NCBI GenBank assembly: GCA_020354025.1
Contig: CP070638.1
Location: forward strand, 1,378,242-1,442,241
DNA from: Fidelibacterota bacterium
Lineage (GTDB): Bacteria > Fidelibacterota > Marinisomatia > SCGC-AAA003-L08 > TS1B11
DNA length: 64,000 nt
Direction of reading: 5' to 3'
Shown one piece after another: positions 1 to 9,265 of this stretch. Both the position numbers and the translations under genes were made by a program. Under the pieces are notes generated by a model. The model was given only the letters and a program-made list of their open reading frames with translations, searched no databases and had not been told where the DNA came from. The number at the start of each line of letters is the position of its first letter. Position 1 is the first letter of the stretch.

Positions 1-115
1 AGATTTATAACCGTGGCCGTACTCTCCGTTCCTCTTGCCTTTTCCAAAAGGACTTTGAGCTTTTGTTCAGGAGGCTCAGTTGGGTGAAAATATATAAAAA
101 ACGAAGGGGGACAGG

Positions 116-901
116 ATGAACACCAACCCGAATACAATCCCAGGCAAATCGGAAACCGGCCCAAATGCCGACGATGAGGTCGAGCAGCACTCCATCGGCC
201 GCTCAGTGCTTTTGCATCTGCTACCCGGTGCTCTGATCACCTTATTCTTCATCATCTTCGGCCCCCTGGCTGAACGCTGGGGTGCGCCGGCGATTATGGC
301 CATTTTCATCAGCGTCCTGCTGATTCTCATCCCCTTTGCGCTGGGCTATATGTTATACGAAGGCAAGAAGCGAACTGGCCGGTTTTCTTTAAGCGGTGTC
401 GTTGTCTACCGGCGCCGGATTCCCCTGTGGCATTATTTCGTTCTGGTGCCCTTTGGATTTGCCTGGATGATGTTCGTCTTCTTTATCGTAGCCAGGCCGA
501 TCGACAGCTTTCTCATTGAGCGGCTGTTTTCCTGGGTTCCGGCCTGGTCTTTTGGCGCTGTCCAGAGCCTGGACCTGTATGCTCCGCCGGTACTGCTGTC
601 AGTGGCTGTGTTTGCTCTGCTGTTCAACGGAATCGCCGGACCGGTCGTGGAAGAACTGTACTTCCGCGGCTATCTGCTGCCGAGGATCTCCCGGTTGGGC
701 AACTGGGCGCCAATATTGAGCAGCGTGCTTTTCTCCGTCTATCATTTCTTTACCCCCTGGCAGAACCCAGCTCGGCTCATGGTACTCATACCTTTTACCT
801 ACATCGTGCGATGGAACAAGAATATCTACTGGGGAATGATCGTGCACGCGAGTCTCAACACCATCGCCATGATCCTGTTGTTTGGCAGTATTATTCTGTA
901 A
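116..901 (+). CDS. CPBP-family intramembrane metalloprotease
   Basis: A 261-residue polytopic membrane protein of the CPBP (Abi/CAAX-protease-like) family, which cleaves or processes membrane substrates within the bilayer. About seven hydrophobic segments are visible. The family motifs are all present: EELYFRG with the paired glutamates at residues 179-180 and Arg184, a second-motif His210 in SVYHFF, and HASLN at 244-248. These are the expected metal-binding and catalytic positions. The start is supported by an AAGGGGG ribosome-binding site just upstream. The roughly 30-residue N-terminus is polar and probably cytosolic. The gene stands alone: the next gene is on the opposite strand beyond a degenerate spacer. 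The substrate cannot be told from sequence. Family assignment is firm. Confidence 0.9.
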   Translation: MNTNPNTIPGKSETGPNADDEVEQHSIGRSVLLHLLPGALITLFFIIFGPLAERWGAPAIMAIFISVLLILIPFALGYMLYEGKKRTGRFSLSGVVVYRRRIPLWHYFVLVPFGFAWMMFVFFIVARPIDSFLIERLFSWVPAWSFGAVQSLDLYAPPVLLSVAVFALLFNGIAGPVVEELYFRGYLLPRISRLGNWAPILSSVLFSVYHFFTPWQNPARLMVLIPFTYIVRWNKNIYWGMIVHASLNTIAMILLFGSIIL

Positions 902-1051
902 TTGAGGCTGGCCAATAATCTCGAATAGATCTTTGAAATAGAGTGTAGTTCATTCGGGGTGCAGGTCTTCAGGACCTTTTCCACAGATTGAGCTAAATAC
1001 TAAGAGAGACATTCTGTTGATCCGAGGCATCGTATACGCTTCGATGGCGGC

Positions 1052-1066
1052 CCCGCCTTAGGCGGG
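1052..1066. repeat. REP-like palindrome, copy 1
   Basis: Perfect 6-bp arms CCCGCC/GGCGGG around a 3-nt loop. It resembles the palindromes at 5659, 7093, 14091 and 21366, and lies about 25 bp from a decayed sorting-domain tail on the minus strand. Confidence 0.55.
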
Positions 1067-1090
1067 ACAAAGGCCTCGCATCCTGCGGGA

Positions 1091-1180
1091 CTACTCTGAC
1101 GCTTTCTTAAATAACAGCATCTTGATGGAGTTGGTGTACATCGGTGTGACCAGGTGGGTAACGTAGACGCCAGCGATTTT
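1091..1180 (-). pseudogene. Relic of a T9SS-type C-terminal sorting domain, copy 1
   Basis: Read on the minus strand, this stretch encodes a tail with GVYVTHLVTP, YTNSIKMLLF and a TAG stop. It aligns with the last residues of the intact sorting-domain genes in this window (GIYIARLVAPEY ... KMLLLK). An in-frame stop lies immediately upstream, so only the 3' end of a former secreted-protein gene survives. This relic, with the palindrome at 1052, accounts for the gene-free spacer 902-1275. Confidence 0.6.
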
Positions 1181-1275
1181 TTATGTAACCCTGGTGCAGT
1201 CGAATGTCTCCACCAATCCCTGGATCACAGAGCTGGCGATATTCTTATGATGTACTGTCTCCAGCAGATGGTGCT

Positions 1276-1713
1276 CTACCCAGTAGTCTTCTTGATGTGC
1301 CTCTCAAGTTGCTGAATGGTCTGATCCTGATCTGAGATAATCTGATTAACTACGTCGCCAATTGTAACGATTCCAATCAACCGTTCATTTGACATGACGG
1401 GCAAATGGCGGATGTGCTCAGCTGTCATCAATGCCATGCAGTCTTTAACAGTGCTTTCCGGATTTATGGAGGATATCTCACTAGTCATAATATCGCTAAC
1501 AAGTATCCCCTTAGAATACCTTGACCTGAGGATTACTTTGCGGGCATAGTCGCGTTCGGAGAAGATACCGACCAGCTTCCCTTCGTCGATGACCAGCAAA
1601 GCGCCCACATCCTTCTCAGACATTATTTGCAGTGCTTCATAGGCAGTTGCCTGTGGTGCAATAGACCAGATATCGTTACCCTTAGAACGCAAGATGTCTT
1701 TGACAGTATACAT
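1276..1713 (-). CDS. CBS-pair domain protein
   Basis: A 145-residue cytosolic protein made almost entirely of two CBS repeats, at about residues 9-62 and 74-125. Each has the typical ending, GIFSERDYARKV in the first and GIVTIGDVVNQI in the second. CBS pairs bind adenine nucleotides or S-adenosylmethionine and usually sense energy state. Stand-alone pairs of this length are common, and their partner cannot be deduced. The last 15 residues are charged and may form a helix. The gene is monocistronic, with relic DNA downstream and about 400 bp of apparently empty DNA upstream. No regulatory site is convincing. Confidence 0.88.
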   Translation of the reverse strand: MYTVKDILRSKGNDIWSIAPQATAYEALQIMSEKDVGALLVIDEGKLVGIFSERDYARKVILRSRYSKGILVSDIMTSEISSINPESTVKDCMALMTAEHIRHLPVMSNERLIGIVTIGDVVNQIISDQDQTIQQLERHIKKTTG

Positions 1714-2114
1714 TGCTTAGCTCCCAATTGCTCTCATCGTAAGTGCCGTGGATGCTCAGGGCTGTACCTTTTAGAAATCATGTTGACAGCCTAATTTATA
1801 AACTAATAGAGATATCCTATAATATCCAAGGATAAGTTAACCTTGCCCATAAAAGCTGTCCCAGATATTAAGTTCGGACTTGGTGGGACCTAAACTGAGG
1901 TGCTTGACCACTGGTCAGGACTGGCCACCATTTGTCAAATTCCTGCCCTGCAATGTCATTCATCGACGTGACTAACCAAAGTCACTCTAACACTGCATAA
2001 TTACTGCATACTTTCCAAAAATCTCGTCGTCAGCCACTGGGTTTAGTATCCATTGTTCCTTTGGACACGTAGGTTCGCCCCGAAGCACAACCCATGGGGG
2101 ACAAGGGACTGGAT
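1714..2114. other. Gene-free spacer
   Basis: No credible reading frame, RNA gene or terminator was recognised in these roughly 400 bp. A TTGACA hexamer near 1784 lacks a good partner -10 element on the plus strand and is not called as a promoter. Confidence 0.4.
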
Positions 2115-3173
2115 TCAGCCGGTTGCCAGGGCTTCCTCGAACTTGGCTTTCTGTTCCTTGAAGTATTCCCGCTCAGGATCCAGTTCGATGCACCGGTCGA
2201 TCACCTGGCTGGCTTCCGCCACGCGCCCCAGCTTCCAGAGCACCTCAGCGTGGGTATCCATAATATTCGCCCTGACATCGGCATCCGCAGTCTTGGCCAT
2301 ATCCACGGCGAGGATGACTTTTTCCAGGGCGTCCTCCAGGTTCATGTCAAAGCGGGTCATACGCCAGGCGTAGCCGTTCAACATTGAATAGGTGATGATA
2401 TCCGCCTCTATCGCCCGGCGTATACGTTCTTCGAAGGCCCGCACTTCGTTGAGCGTGTCCTTCCTCGCACGGTAGATCATGACGAGGTCCTCGAATATAT
2501 CATGGGCGAAAGGACTATCCGGATCTTGCCGGGCCAGCTCAAGGAGCGGTTCGGGAAGGGTATCCAGGTAGGCCTGTCCCCAGGCGATGACGAACCTGCC
2601 CCTGGCCGCCTCTGGACTGTCCGGGTCCGCCAGGCCGGCGATTTTCCGCCCGGCAGCGACAATCTCAGGGAACATGTTGCGGGACTCGTAGGCCGCCGCC
2701 AGGGCCAGCTGGGCCTTCAGATCCTCCGGATCCTCCGCCACCTGCTGCCGCCAGCTCTCGAAAGTGCTGTCACCGGCGGCGATCCGCTGCATCTCCGACA
2801 GGAACTCATCGGGGGGAGCATAGCCGAAGATGCGGTCCACCTCCATACCATCCGGCCGCAGGAACGCAACCGTAGGGTAGCCGAGAATGTGGTACTTGGC
2901 TACCAGTTCCGGGCCATCATCGTGGAGCTTGTGGACCTTGATACTGACCAGATTCTGCTCTGCGTAGGAAATGATCCGGGGATCGGGAAACGTAACGGCA
3001 TCCAGCCGTTCACACCACGTTCAGTTGTCGGTGATGAAATCGACCATCACCATCCGGTCACCGGCCGTTGCCAGTGCCTGCTCCAGGGTGATGTCCTTCC
3101 AGCTGAAAGTATCTCTGGAGCCGCATCCGGCGGCCAGGACACCTGCAAGCAGAAGCGCGTATCGAACTCTCAC
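2115..3173 (-). CDS. Probable selenoprotein: thioredoxin-like TPR lipoprotein with UxxC active site
   Basis: Proposed 352-residue product read through an in-frame UGA at 3021-3023 (codon 51). The GTG start at 3173 has a GGGAGG ribosome-binding site 8 nt upstream and opens a lipoprotein signal with lipobox LAAGC (Cys17). A thioredoxin-like fold follows: MVMVDF, then D-N-UGA-T-W-C at 49-54, RLDAVTF, and the cis-proline motif GYPTVAF. The UGA sits at the first cysteine of the usual CxxC, giving U51-T-W-C54. The remaining two thirds contain TPR-like helical repeats. A hairpin fitting a bacterial SECIS begins at the UGA. A caller that stops at UGA would report only the ATG at 2846 and lose the active site. 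The alternative is a pseudogene, but the frame is open and conserved on both sides. The role is inferred to be periplasmic thiol redox chemistry. Confidence 0.72.
2989..3023 (-). promoter_or_regulatory. SECIS-like hairpin after UGA codon
   Basis: In the transcript, the UGA (3023-3021) is followed by a two-part stem. The lower stem is AACGU/ACGUU (3021-3017 with 2993-2989). The upper stem is AACGGC/GCCGUU (3010-3005 with 2999-2994), closing a 5-nt loop UGGAU at 3004-3000. The loop begins 16 nt after the UGA and has G at its second position. Known bacterial SECIS elements need a short apical loop with an early G about 16-37 nt from the UGA. No energy calculation was run. Confidence 0.65.
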
Positions 3174-3387
3174 GGTAGTACCTCCCAGTATTGCTCAAGT
3201 GATGGAAGGGGCAGACACAAAGAACTCGTTCCTTATGGCCGTATTATGCAGCGGAATATACAGCTGACTGGCTAACATAGTGAGGCCCTGATTTTGAGAT
3301 GAGTTTTAGGATGCCCTGGGAGGATTCTACAGCCCAAATCAGGAATCTTTCAATAAATTCCATCCAGAATCCTTTTATTGGAGCGAT

Positions 3388-3816
3388 ATGATGAAGGGCA
3401 AAGTATTACTAATAGAAGATAATGAGATCTACGCCAAGATCATAAAGGTCTGTCTGGAGGAGTCAGGGCATGAGGTGCATGTGCTTGAGGATGGGGAATC
3501 CGCCTTAAAGAACGCAGAGAAAATAAGGCCCCATGCGATACTCCTGGATATCATGCTCCCAGGCATCAATGGCATTGCGGTCTGTAGGAAGATCAAGGAA
3601 AATCCCTCTTTGCGATCTATTCCGGTCATAATGCTAACGGCTAAATCAGAGGCAGGAATCGTAAAAGCAGCAATCAAAGCCGGAGCCGACGATTATATTA
3701 CCAAGAACAACGACATTGAGACGGTTTGGACTGAGATCGAGGACAAGATTATTACGAGTTTAATTAAGCAAGTCCAGGACTCCGCCGATGATGATGTACC
3801 GCCGGCGGACAGGTAG
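3388..3816 (+). CDS. Single-domain response regulator
   Basis: A 142-residue protein that is essentially one CheY-like receiver. The acidic pocket is E10-D11, the phospho-acceptor is Asp54 in ILLDIMLPG, and the switch residues are Thr84 (MLTAKS) and Lys106 (YITKN). No DNA-binding or enzymatic output domain follows. It therefore probably acts through a protein partner, as in CheY or Spo0F-type relays. The start is ATG at 3388 with GGAG upstream, though a second ATG follows directly. A histidine kinase begins 5 bp downstream on the same strand, making this a two-gene signalling operon. The stimulus is unknown. Confidence 0.92.
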   Translation: MMKGKVLLIEDNEIYAKIIKVCLEESGHEVHVLEDGESALKNAEKIRPHAILLDIMLPGINGIAVCRKIKENPSLRSIPVIMLTAKSEAGIVKAAIKAGADDYITKNNDIETVWTEIEDKIITSLIKQVQDSADDDVPPADR

Positions 3817-3821
3817 TCACT

Positions 3822-5624
3822 ATGAATAATTCCGGCACCGAGAATCCCACACCTTTGAAGGAATTCGACTCCTCGGCTGCATCGATCCGACTGCAGAAAT
3901 ACTGGGGATTGATTTCCAATCCAAAGCGCACGCTACCGTATCTGATACTGATGATATTCGTTTCGGAAGTAATTGCGATGCTGACAGTGCGTTTTCTGTT
4001 TGACCTCCCGCCGGTACCTGAAACATTGCTGGATGCTTCGATCCTGGTGGTCCTACTCGTTCTAGCCTATTACTTCGTGCTGTTTATTCCGCTTCACTCA
4101 CAAATCACCAAGCAAAAGCAAATAGAGCTCAAGATAAAGCAGTTATCCACCGCAGTCGAGCAGAGCCCCGCCTCAATTGTGATTACGGATCCGAGCGGCA
4201 CGATTGAATATGTAAATCCGAAATTCACCGAGGTGACCGGTTATAAATACGAAGAGGTGATCGGTCAGAATCCCAGGGTATTGAAGTCCGGTTCGCAGCC
4301 GGTTGAATTTTATTCGACGCTTTGGAAGACGATCACATCTGGTAAAGAATGGCGTGGTGATTTCTGCAATAGGAAAAAAAATGGTGAGGTATATTGGGAA
4401 AACGCTTCCATTTCCCCGATCAAATCCTCAACGGGCGAGATCACTCATTTTGTTGCCGTAAAGGAAGATATCACTGAACGCAAACTGGCTGAAGAAGCTT
4501 TAGAGGCTGCTGAGAAACGATACCGACAACTCGTAGAAGAAACCAGTGATACAGTATTCACAATAGATCTGGAGGGGACTTTTACCTATGTCAATCCTTC
4601 AGCAGAGACGATAACAGGGTATGAAGAGAGCGAACTCATCGGAATGTCCTTCACCCAGTTGATCCGCCCGGACTGGCTTGATCGTGTCCAGGGATTTTAT
4701 CGTGAACAACGAGACAAGTCGGTCCCCGAGACATCCCTTGAGTTTCCCATTATCACCAAGCAGGGTGAGACCAGGTGGGTAGAGCAGACTGTCAATGCCG
4801 TGATCGAGGAGGGCCAACTGGCTAGTCTCCAAGCGACTGTGAGGGATGTGACCGAACGAAAGCAGGCAGAAGAAGCATTGCGGGAGTCCCGCGAGAAATA
4901 TCGGGATTTATCCGAGGAACTGAAAAAAGCGAATGTCACCAAGGATAAATTCTTTTCAATAATCGCCCATGATCTGAGGGGGCCATTGGGCAATTTCCAT
5001 GCCTTATCGAAAATGTTCGTCAGCAGGTTTGAGAGATTCCCACCAGACAAGATCAAGGAGATGATCGAGCAGCTGCACACCTCCGCCTCACAGTCATACA
5101 AGCTGCTGGAAAACCTGCTGGATTGGTCCAGGCTTCAGTTGGGCCGGATGGAGTTCAAGCCGGAGCCGTTGTCTATTGCGGAGCTGACAGAGGAGAACGT
5201 TGAACTATTCAACTCTCAGGCTAAAGAAAAAGATCTATCATTGATCAATTCCACCGACCCGACCAACACGGTGCTCTCCGATCGAAACATGTTGACCACT
5301 GTGATGCGGAATCTGATCTCAAATGCCATCAAGTTTACGCCGCGGGGAGGAGAAATCGTTATCTCCTCGTCAACGGATGAGACACAGGGCAATATTGTCG
5401 TTTGTGTAACTGATACAGGCATAGGAATGTCCGAAGAGATACTTGAATCCATCTTCGATGTTGAATCCTACCATACAACTTTAGGTACTGAGAAGGAGAA
5501 AGGTACCGGTCTTGGTTTGCCCCTCTGCAAGGAATTCATTGAAAAAAACAACGGGAAGATAAGGGTTGAGAGCGAATTGGGCCGCGGCAGCAGATTTTCC
5601 TTTGAACTCCCAGCGGTTGCTTAA
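3822..5624 (+). CDS. PAS-PAS sensor histidine kinase
   Basis: A 600-residue membrane sensor kinase. Two hydrophobic segments (about 38-60 and 72-92) are separated by only a dozen residues, so there is no real periplasmic sensor. A first PAS/PAC domain follows at about 105-220 and a second at about 230-345, each ending in the PAC-type DITERK or DVTERK motif. After a short coiled coil comes the dimerisation domain with phospho-acceptor His383 in IIAHDLRGPLG. The ATPase domain has N-box NLISNAIKF, G1 DTGIGM and G2 GTGLGLPL. It presumably phosphorylates the receiver encoded 5 bp upstream. Intracellular redox or small-molecule sensing through the PAS domains is inferred, not shown. Confidence 0.93.
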   Translation: MNNSGTENPTPLKEFDSSAASIRLQKYWGLISNPKRTLPYLILMIFVSEVIAMLTVRFLFDLPPVPETLLDASILVVLLVLAYYFVLFIPLHSQITKQKQIELKIKQLSTAVEQSPASIVITDPSGTIEYVNPKFTEVTGYKYEEVIGQNPRVLKSGSQPVEFYSTLWKTITSGKEWRGDFCNRKKNGEVYWENASISPIKSSTGEITHFVAVKEDITERKLAEEALEAAEKRYRQLVEETSDTVFTIDLEGTFTYVNPSAETITGYEESELIGMSFTQLIRPDWLDRVQGFYREQRDKSVPETSLEFPIITKQGETRWVEQTVNAVIEEGQLASLQATVRDVTERKQAEEALRESREKYRDLSEELKKANVTKDKFFSIIAHDLRGPLGNFHALSKMFVSRFERFPPDKIKEMIEQLHTSASQSYKLLENLLDWSRLQLGRMEFKPEPLSIAELTEENVELFNSQAKEKDLSLINSTDPTNTVLSDRNMLTTVMRNLISNAIKFTPRGGEIVISSSTDETQGNIVVCVTDTGIGMSEEILESIFDVESYHTTLGTEKEKGTGLGLPLCKEFIEKNNGKIRVESELGRGSRFSFELPAVA

Positions 5625-5658
5625 TCGATAGGTCCTATTACTTCAGCAGCAGCCCTGC

Positions 5659-5673
5659 CCCGCTTTCAGCGGG
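5659..5673. repeat. REP-like palindrome, copy 2
   Basis: Arms CCCGCT/AGCGGG with a 3-nt loop, preceded by CTTCAGCAGC, the same lead-in as the copy at 7093. It is adjacent to the sorting-domain relic at 5729. Confidence 0.55.
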
Positions 5674-5728
5674 ATTAGAACATCCTGCCCCACCTCTGAC
5701 AGGACTGATTGGATGACTACTCTGACGC

Positions 5729-5790
5729 TTACTTTAATGACAGGATCTTGATATACCTGGAATATTCCAGCGTTACCAAGCGGGGTATTG
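5729..5790 (-). pseudogene. Relic of a T9SS-type sorting-domain tail, copy 2
   Basis: The minus strand reads IPRLVTLEYS, RYIKILSLK and a TAA stop, matching the C-terminal signature of the intact sorting-domain genes. The DNA beyond the stop (GCGTCAGAGTAGTC) is identical to that beyond copy 1, so the two relics share ancestry past the coding end. No open frame continues upstream. Confidence 0.6.
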
Positions 5791-5888
5791 ATATCATAAC
5801 TTTAGAAGCAGTCTGAGGAATAGGGGCCGGTCACTTTAGCATGCCTTGTCCCATGGTTTTCAAATCTATACGTGAAGTGAAAGTATAA

Positions 5889-7058
5889 ATGGATAGTATC
5901 TACTCTACTCAGAAGAGCACATCAGCGCGGCCTCGTCTTTATTACATCGACAATCTCCGGATTGCATTGATCTCCCTGGTAGTGGCCCATCATGCTGCAC
6001 AACCGTATGGACCGACGGGAGGCGATTGGCCGATTTTCAATCCGGAACGCAGTGCCTTATTGGCACCGTTCTATCCCGTGAACGCCGCGTTCTTTATGGG
6101 GCTATTCTTCCTGATCTCGGGATACTTCGTGCCTCGCGCCTTCGACCGCAAAGGGGCAACCATCTTCCTCAAGGACCGCCTTTTACGTCTCGGGATTCCA
6201 CTCCTGTTTATCGGGATCGTTGTCTTTAGTCCTCTTGTGTATGTTTTCGAGTACGCTGCCGAGGGAGGAGATATTTCTTTCTGGTCTTACTTTTTCCGCA
6301 TTTACCTTGGAGAATGGCAGATTGAGTTCGGCCATATGTGGTTTGTTGCGCAACTGTTACTATTTGCTTTGATTTATGCTCTATGGCGCCTGATCGTGAG
6401 GCGTGAGACCGCTGCAGACCAATCAGAGAAACGAGGGCCAAGCCACTGGAGCATCCTGGGTTATACACTCATCTTAGCAATCGCAACCTACATCATCCGT
6501 ATCCGGTATCCTATTGACCACTGGGTACGTATCCTCTGGCTAGTTCCCGCAGAGGTCGCGCATCTGCCCCAGTACCTGAGCCTATTCTTTTTAGGGACAG
6601 TTGCCTATCGTCGGGATTGGCTGCACAGGTTATCGATAAGGACCGGCATGACCTGGCTGTGGATTGGCCTGGCGGCCGCGGTGCTCGTCTATGCCTATGA
6701 TTACGGCTTATGGAGACTGCTGCCCGTTGGCATTATTGCCACGGGTGGTTCGAGCTGGCAGTCGCTGGTCTGGAGTACGTGGGAGGCCTTCATCTGCACA
6801 GGACTGTGTGTAGGACTGCTGGTACTTTTTCGGGAGCAGCTTAACCGGCAGGGCAATCTGGTACGAAAGATGTCCGCTGCAGCCTATACTGTATATATCA
6901 TTCATTTCTTTCTGCTAGTAACCCTTCAATTCACTATAGCCGATGCCGGCTTGCCACCCTTTTTGAAGTTTGTAATTGTGACGCTGCTAGGAATTCCCCT
7001 CTGCTTCGCTGTCAGTCATTTCATCATAAAACTACCTTTAGCACGCAGGATTCTATGA
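5889..7058 (+). CDS. Acyltransferase 3 family membrane protein
   Basis: A 389-residue integral membrane protein of the acyltransferase-3 family (OafA/OpgC-like), which moves acetyl, succinyl or similar groups onto surface glycans. The start of the fold is typical: YYIDNLRIALI followed by a conserved histidine pair in VVAHHAAQP in the first helix. About ten hydrophobic segments follow. The motif around FGHMWFVAQLL fits the second conserved block, and the last segment includes VYIIHFFLL. The substrate is unknown. Neighbouring genes on the other strand include a UbiA prenyltransferase and a glycosyltransferase relic, so a decaying glycan locus is plausible. Confidence 0.88.
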   Translation: MDSIYSTQKSTSARPRLYYIDNLRIALISLVVAHHAAQPYGPTGGDWPIFNPERSALLAPFYPVNAAFFMGLFFLISGYFVPRAFDRKGATIFLKDRLLRLGIPLLFIGIVVFSPLVYVFEYAAEGGDISFWSYFFRIYLGEWQIEFGHMWFVAQLLLFALIYALWRLIVRRETAADQSEKRGPSHWSILGYTLILAIATYIIRIRYPIDHWVRILWLVPAEVAHLPQYLSLFFLGTVAYRRDWLHRLSIRTGMTWLWIGLAAAVLVYAYDYGLWRLLPVGIIATGGSSWQSLVWSTWEAFICTGLCVGLLVLFREQLNRQGNLVRKMSAAAYTVYIIHFFLLVTLQFTIADAGLPPFLKFVIVTLLGIPLCFAVSHFIIKLPLARRIL

Positions 7059-7082
7059 TAACTCTCCTATGGGATGCCCACT

Positions 7083-7165
7083 TCAGCAGCACTCCCGCAC
7101 TTTGCGGGACAAGAGCATCTCGATGGCCTTGGTGTGCTCCAGAGTTGCCGGCCTGATTGCTACAC
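7083..7165 (-). pseudogene. Relic of a T9SS-type sorting-domain tail, copy 3
   Basis: The minus strand encodes IRPATLEHTKAIEMLLSRK, a degraded version of the tail LVTPEYTKAIKMLLLK. A small palindrome (7093-7109) is embedded between the last Leu codons and the CTTCAGCAG that normally ends intact copies, so it appears to have been inserted into the tail. Confidence 0.55.
7093..7109. repeat. REP-like palindrome, copy 3
   Basis: Perfect 7-bp arms TCCCGCA/TGCGGGA with a 3-nt loop, lying inside a sorting-domain tail relic. Confidence 0.55.
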
Positions 7166-7291
7166 AATTGAGTAGTGTATGATCCCGAGTGAGAGTGTAG
7201 GGAGTTGAATCCTGCCTACACCTGGAAACAGTTATCATCCTCCAATGGATACATAAATGGCTCCGCCCCTCCAATCAGTGTCCATATATCC

Positions 7292-8950
7292 TTACTCCAG
7301 AGAATACAGGTAAATCATCCATGGCAGATCCGGCCTATTGAACTTGTTCAACAATTTGAGGCTAATGTCAGGTGCATTGGATATTTCGACGGCTGATACC
7401 AGGAACTTGCATCCCAAGTCTCTCAGCGCTGTGGTATCAATGTTCAGGCGGGAAATTGTCATCCCTCCGGCCATATCACTTAGGGACATCAACCATAGTT
7501 CAGAAGAAAAAATATACGCTCGATTGCCCCAATTATCGAAGTTATCCTTCATCGCTCTGTTTTTTTCCAATTCCCCTGCGATCACTTTTCTGAATCTGTG
7601 CTTATAATTCAGTTCATAATTGACCGAGTACATGTCCACGGTAGAGAATCCATTATAAAGCGCCACCCCTGGATGGAATCCAACGCTGCCTATTCTATAT
7701 GTGTCAACTGGAGAGCCAATATATTCTTTTACTTCATTAAAGAGTTCTGCAGCATAGAATTCACGGTAGGTAATGCCACTGCTTCTCATTTCAGTTAAAA
7801 ATTCCGATCGATAACCTAGCACGACCAACTGAAGCACAGCTAAACCGTAAACCACATTCTTGCCGTGATTGAGGTTTTTCCAAATTATGTCGATTGATAA
7901 TCCGAACAGCAATCCCCACAACAAAGGATTCAGGAAGTAAAAACGATCATAGTTGAATAGGTTCAGTTGTGGAAACATCTCCCTTATCCCAGAGGCAAGG
8001 GCAGATTGGTTGATACCGTGAAACAAGGCAATCACCAATATCAGAATCGAGATCACGAGCAATTTAGGTGAATGTTTGCCTGATCTCTGGAGGTGTATTG
8101 CTGCTAGCCCGGCAGCAATCATGATAATGGGGAAATGAACGCTCCAAGAGTGATTTTGACTTAACAGTAGCACATAGATTATGCTTTTAAGCATACTCAT
8201 GATCGAGGATTCCGTTCCTACCCGTTCATATCGGTGAGATATCCAATCCAAATCGAAAAACATGTTTAGCACCAGACGGTATTCAACCAGAATGTATATA
8301 GCAGTCATCAGGACTATGGCTGCCAAAAAATGGGGGTTCAATTTCTTCGCAGCGATCCAATCATAAATCGAAACCATAAATAGAATAAATAGGAAAAATA
8401 AATAAGAGAGTATAAAACTGGAATAGAGAGGGACCAGCAATATAATCAACCAATTTATTAGTTTTAGATCTTTTTCCCTTATGTTAAGAAAGGCGAAGAG
8501 CACAAGCGGTTGCCCGGCCACGGTCAATCCCCCGATAGCCCAGTGGGGAAGCAAAGCAAATGAAAGGGCAGATATAGCCAGCACCGCTTGATTCGCACGC
8601 GGCAGGAAATGTCGCTTAAGCAGGAGATACATGCCAATAAAGCCTACCAAGCGAAGAATCAGTTGATTGATGGTATAGGCCAAGAACGGAGGCAGGAAAT
8701 AATAAAGCCACAATATCACGTTAAATTCGCTTCCCAGAGCTTTACGCGGCATCTCGCCCGGGAAAAAGGAAACGATTTCATCTTGTCCGGCAAATATTTT
8801 TCCACTCTCTGCCAGAACCTTTTACAGTGGGACCTTATCGTCGAGATTATCATGGATGCGGATGTAACTATCCTCACCCAAGATGATGAAGGGAGCCATG
8901 TAGAGAAGGAGAATCCCCATGCTCACCAAGATTACCTTGCTAGATTTCAC
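7292..8950 (-). pseudogene. Polytopic membrane protein gene broken by one stop codon
   Basis: A multi-spanning membrane protein of roughly 550 residues, with about a dozen hydrophobic helices and a soluble C-terminal part. It resembles the DUF6044-type membrane proteins thought to act in surface glycan or lipid modification; that assignment is from memory of the family pattern. The reading frame runs from a GTG at 8950 (or ATG at 8920) through DSYIRIHDNLDDKVPL, meets TAA at 8822-8824, and continues open without a frame change through KVLAESGKIFAG into the remaining 486 residues. The break is thus a single in-frame stop, either genuine inactivation or a sequencing error. A re-initiated product could start at ATG 8752 but would lack the N-terminus. 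Confidence 0.6.
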
Positions 8951-9265
8951 TGATAGCTCTCTGATAGGACAATCGGTGGCAGGGCACCCTCAGGATGAAT
9001 AAGGAAAGGCATCTTAGCGCGCAAATGGCATAATGCCGCTGAAGATTTGGTGCGGCAGGATGGCACACCGACGCGCGCTGTGCGGGATTTTTCAATAAAA
9101 AGAATTGGGAAATTGAAGCAAAGAGAAGGCTTGTCAGACCCTCTCTCCCCTTCGGTACCCACTAGTATCGACAGATACAATGCATACCAGTCGGGGTATT
9201 GCATCAATACAGTCTCTCGAGCTCCCCGATTGCGCAGTGCTACAATCCCTGCGAACAAAGCGTAC
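8951..9265 (-). other. Spacer with a doubtful 111-codon frame
   Basis: A frame at 8947-9282 on the minus strand begins MSFESKYALF and overlaps the end of the UbiA gene by about 17 bp. Its first half looks protein-like, with a hydrophobic N-terminus and PDWYALYLSIL. Its second half is Cys/Arg/Ser-rich and unconvincing. It may be the remnant of a gene formerly co-transcribed with ubiA. No family was recognised. Confidence 0.25.

Noticed and set aside
5-330. Minus-strand short frames at the window start
   Set aside because: They overlap the CPBP protease gene antisense and its leader, with no ribosome-binding site or recognisable domain.
2502-3275. 257-codon plus-strand frame opposite the thioredoxin-like gene
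   Set aside because: No domain or start signal; it is the antisense shadow of the selenoprotein gene. Similar long shadows at 38191-38835 (minus) and 41973-42731 (plus) were dismissed for the same reason.
8822-8824. In-frame TAA as stop-codon recoding
   Set aside because: TAA recoding is not expected in this kind of organism and no structure or active-site logic supports it; treated as a pseudogene or sequence error.
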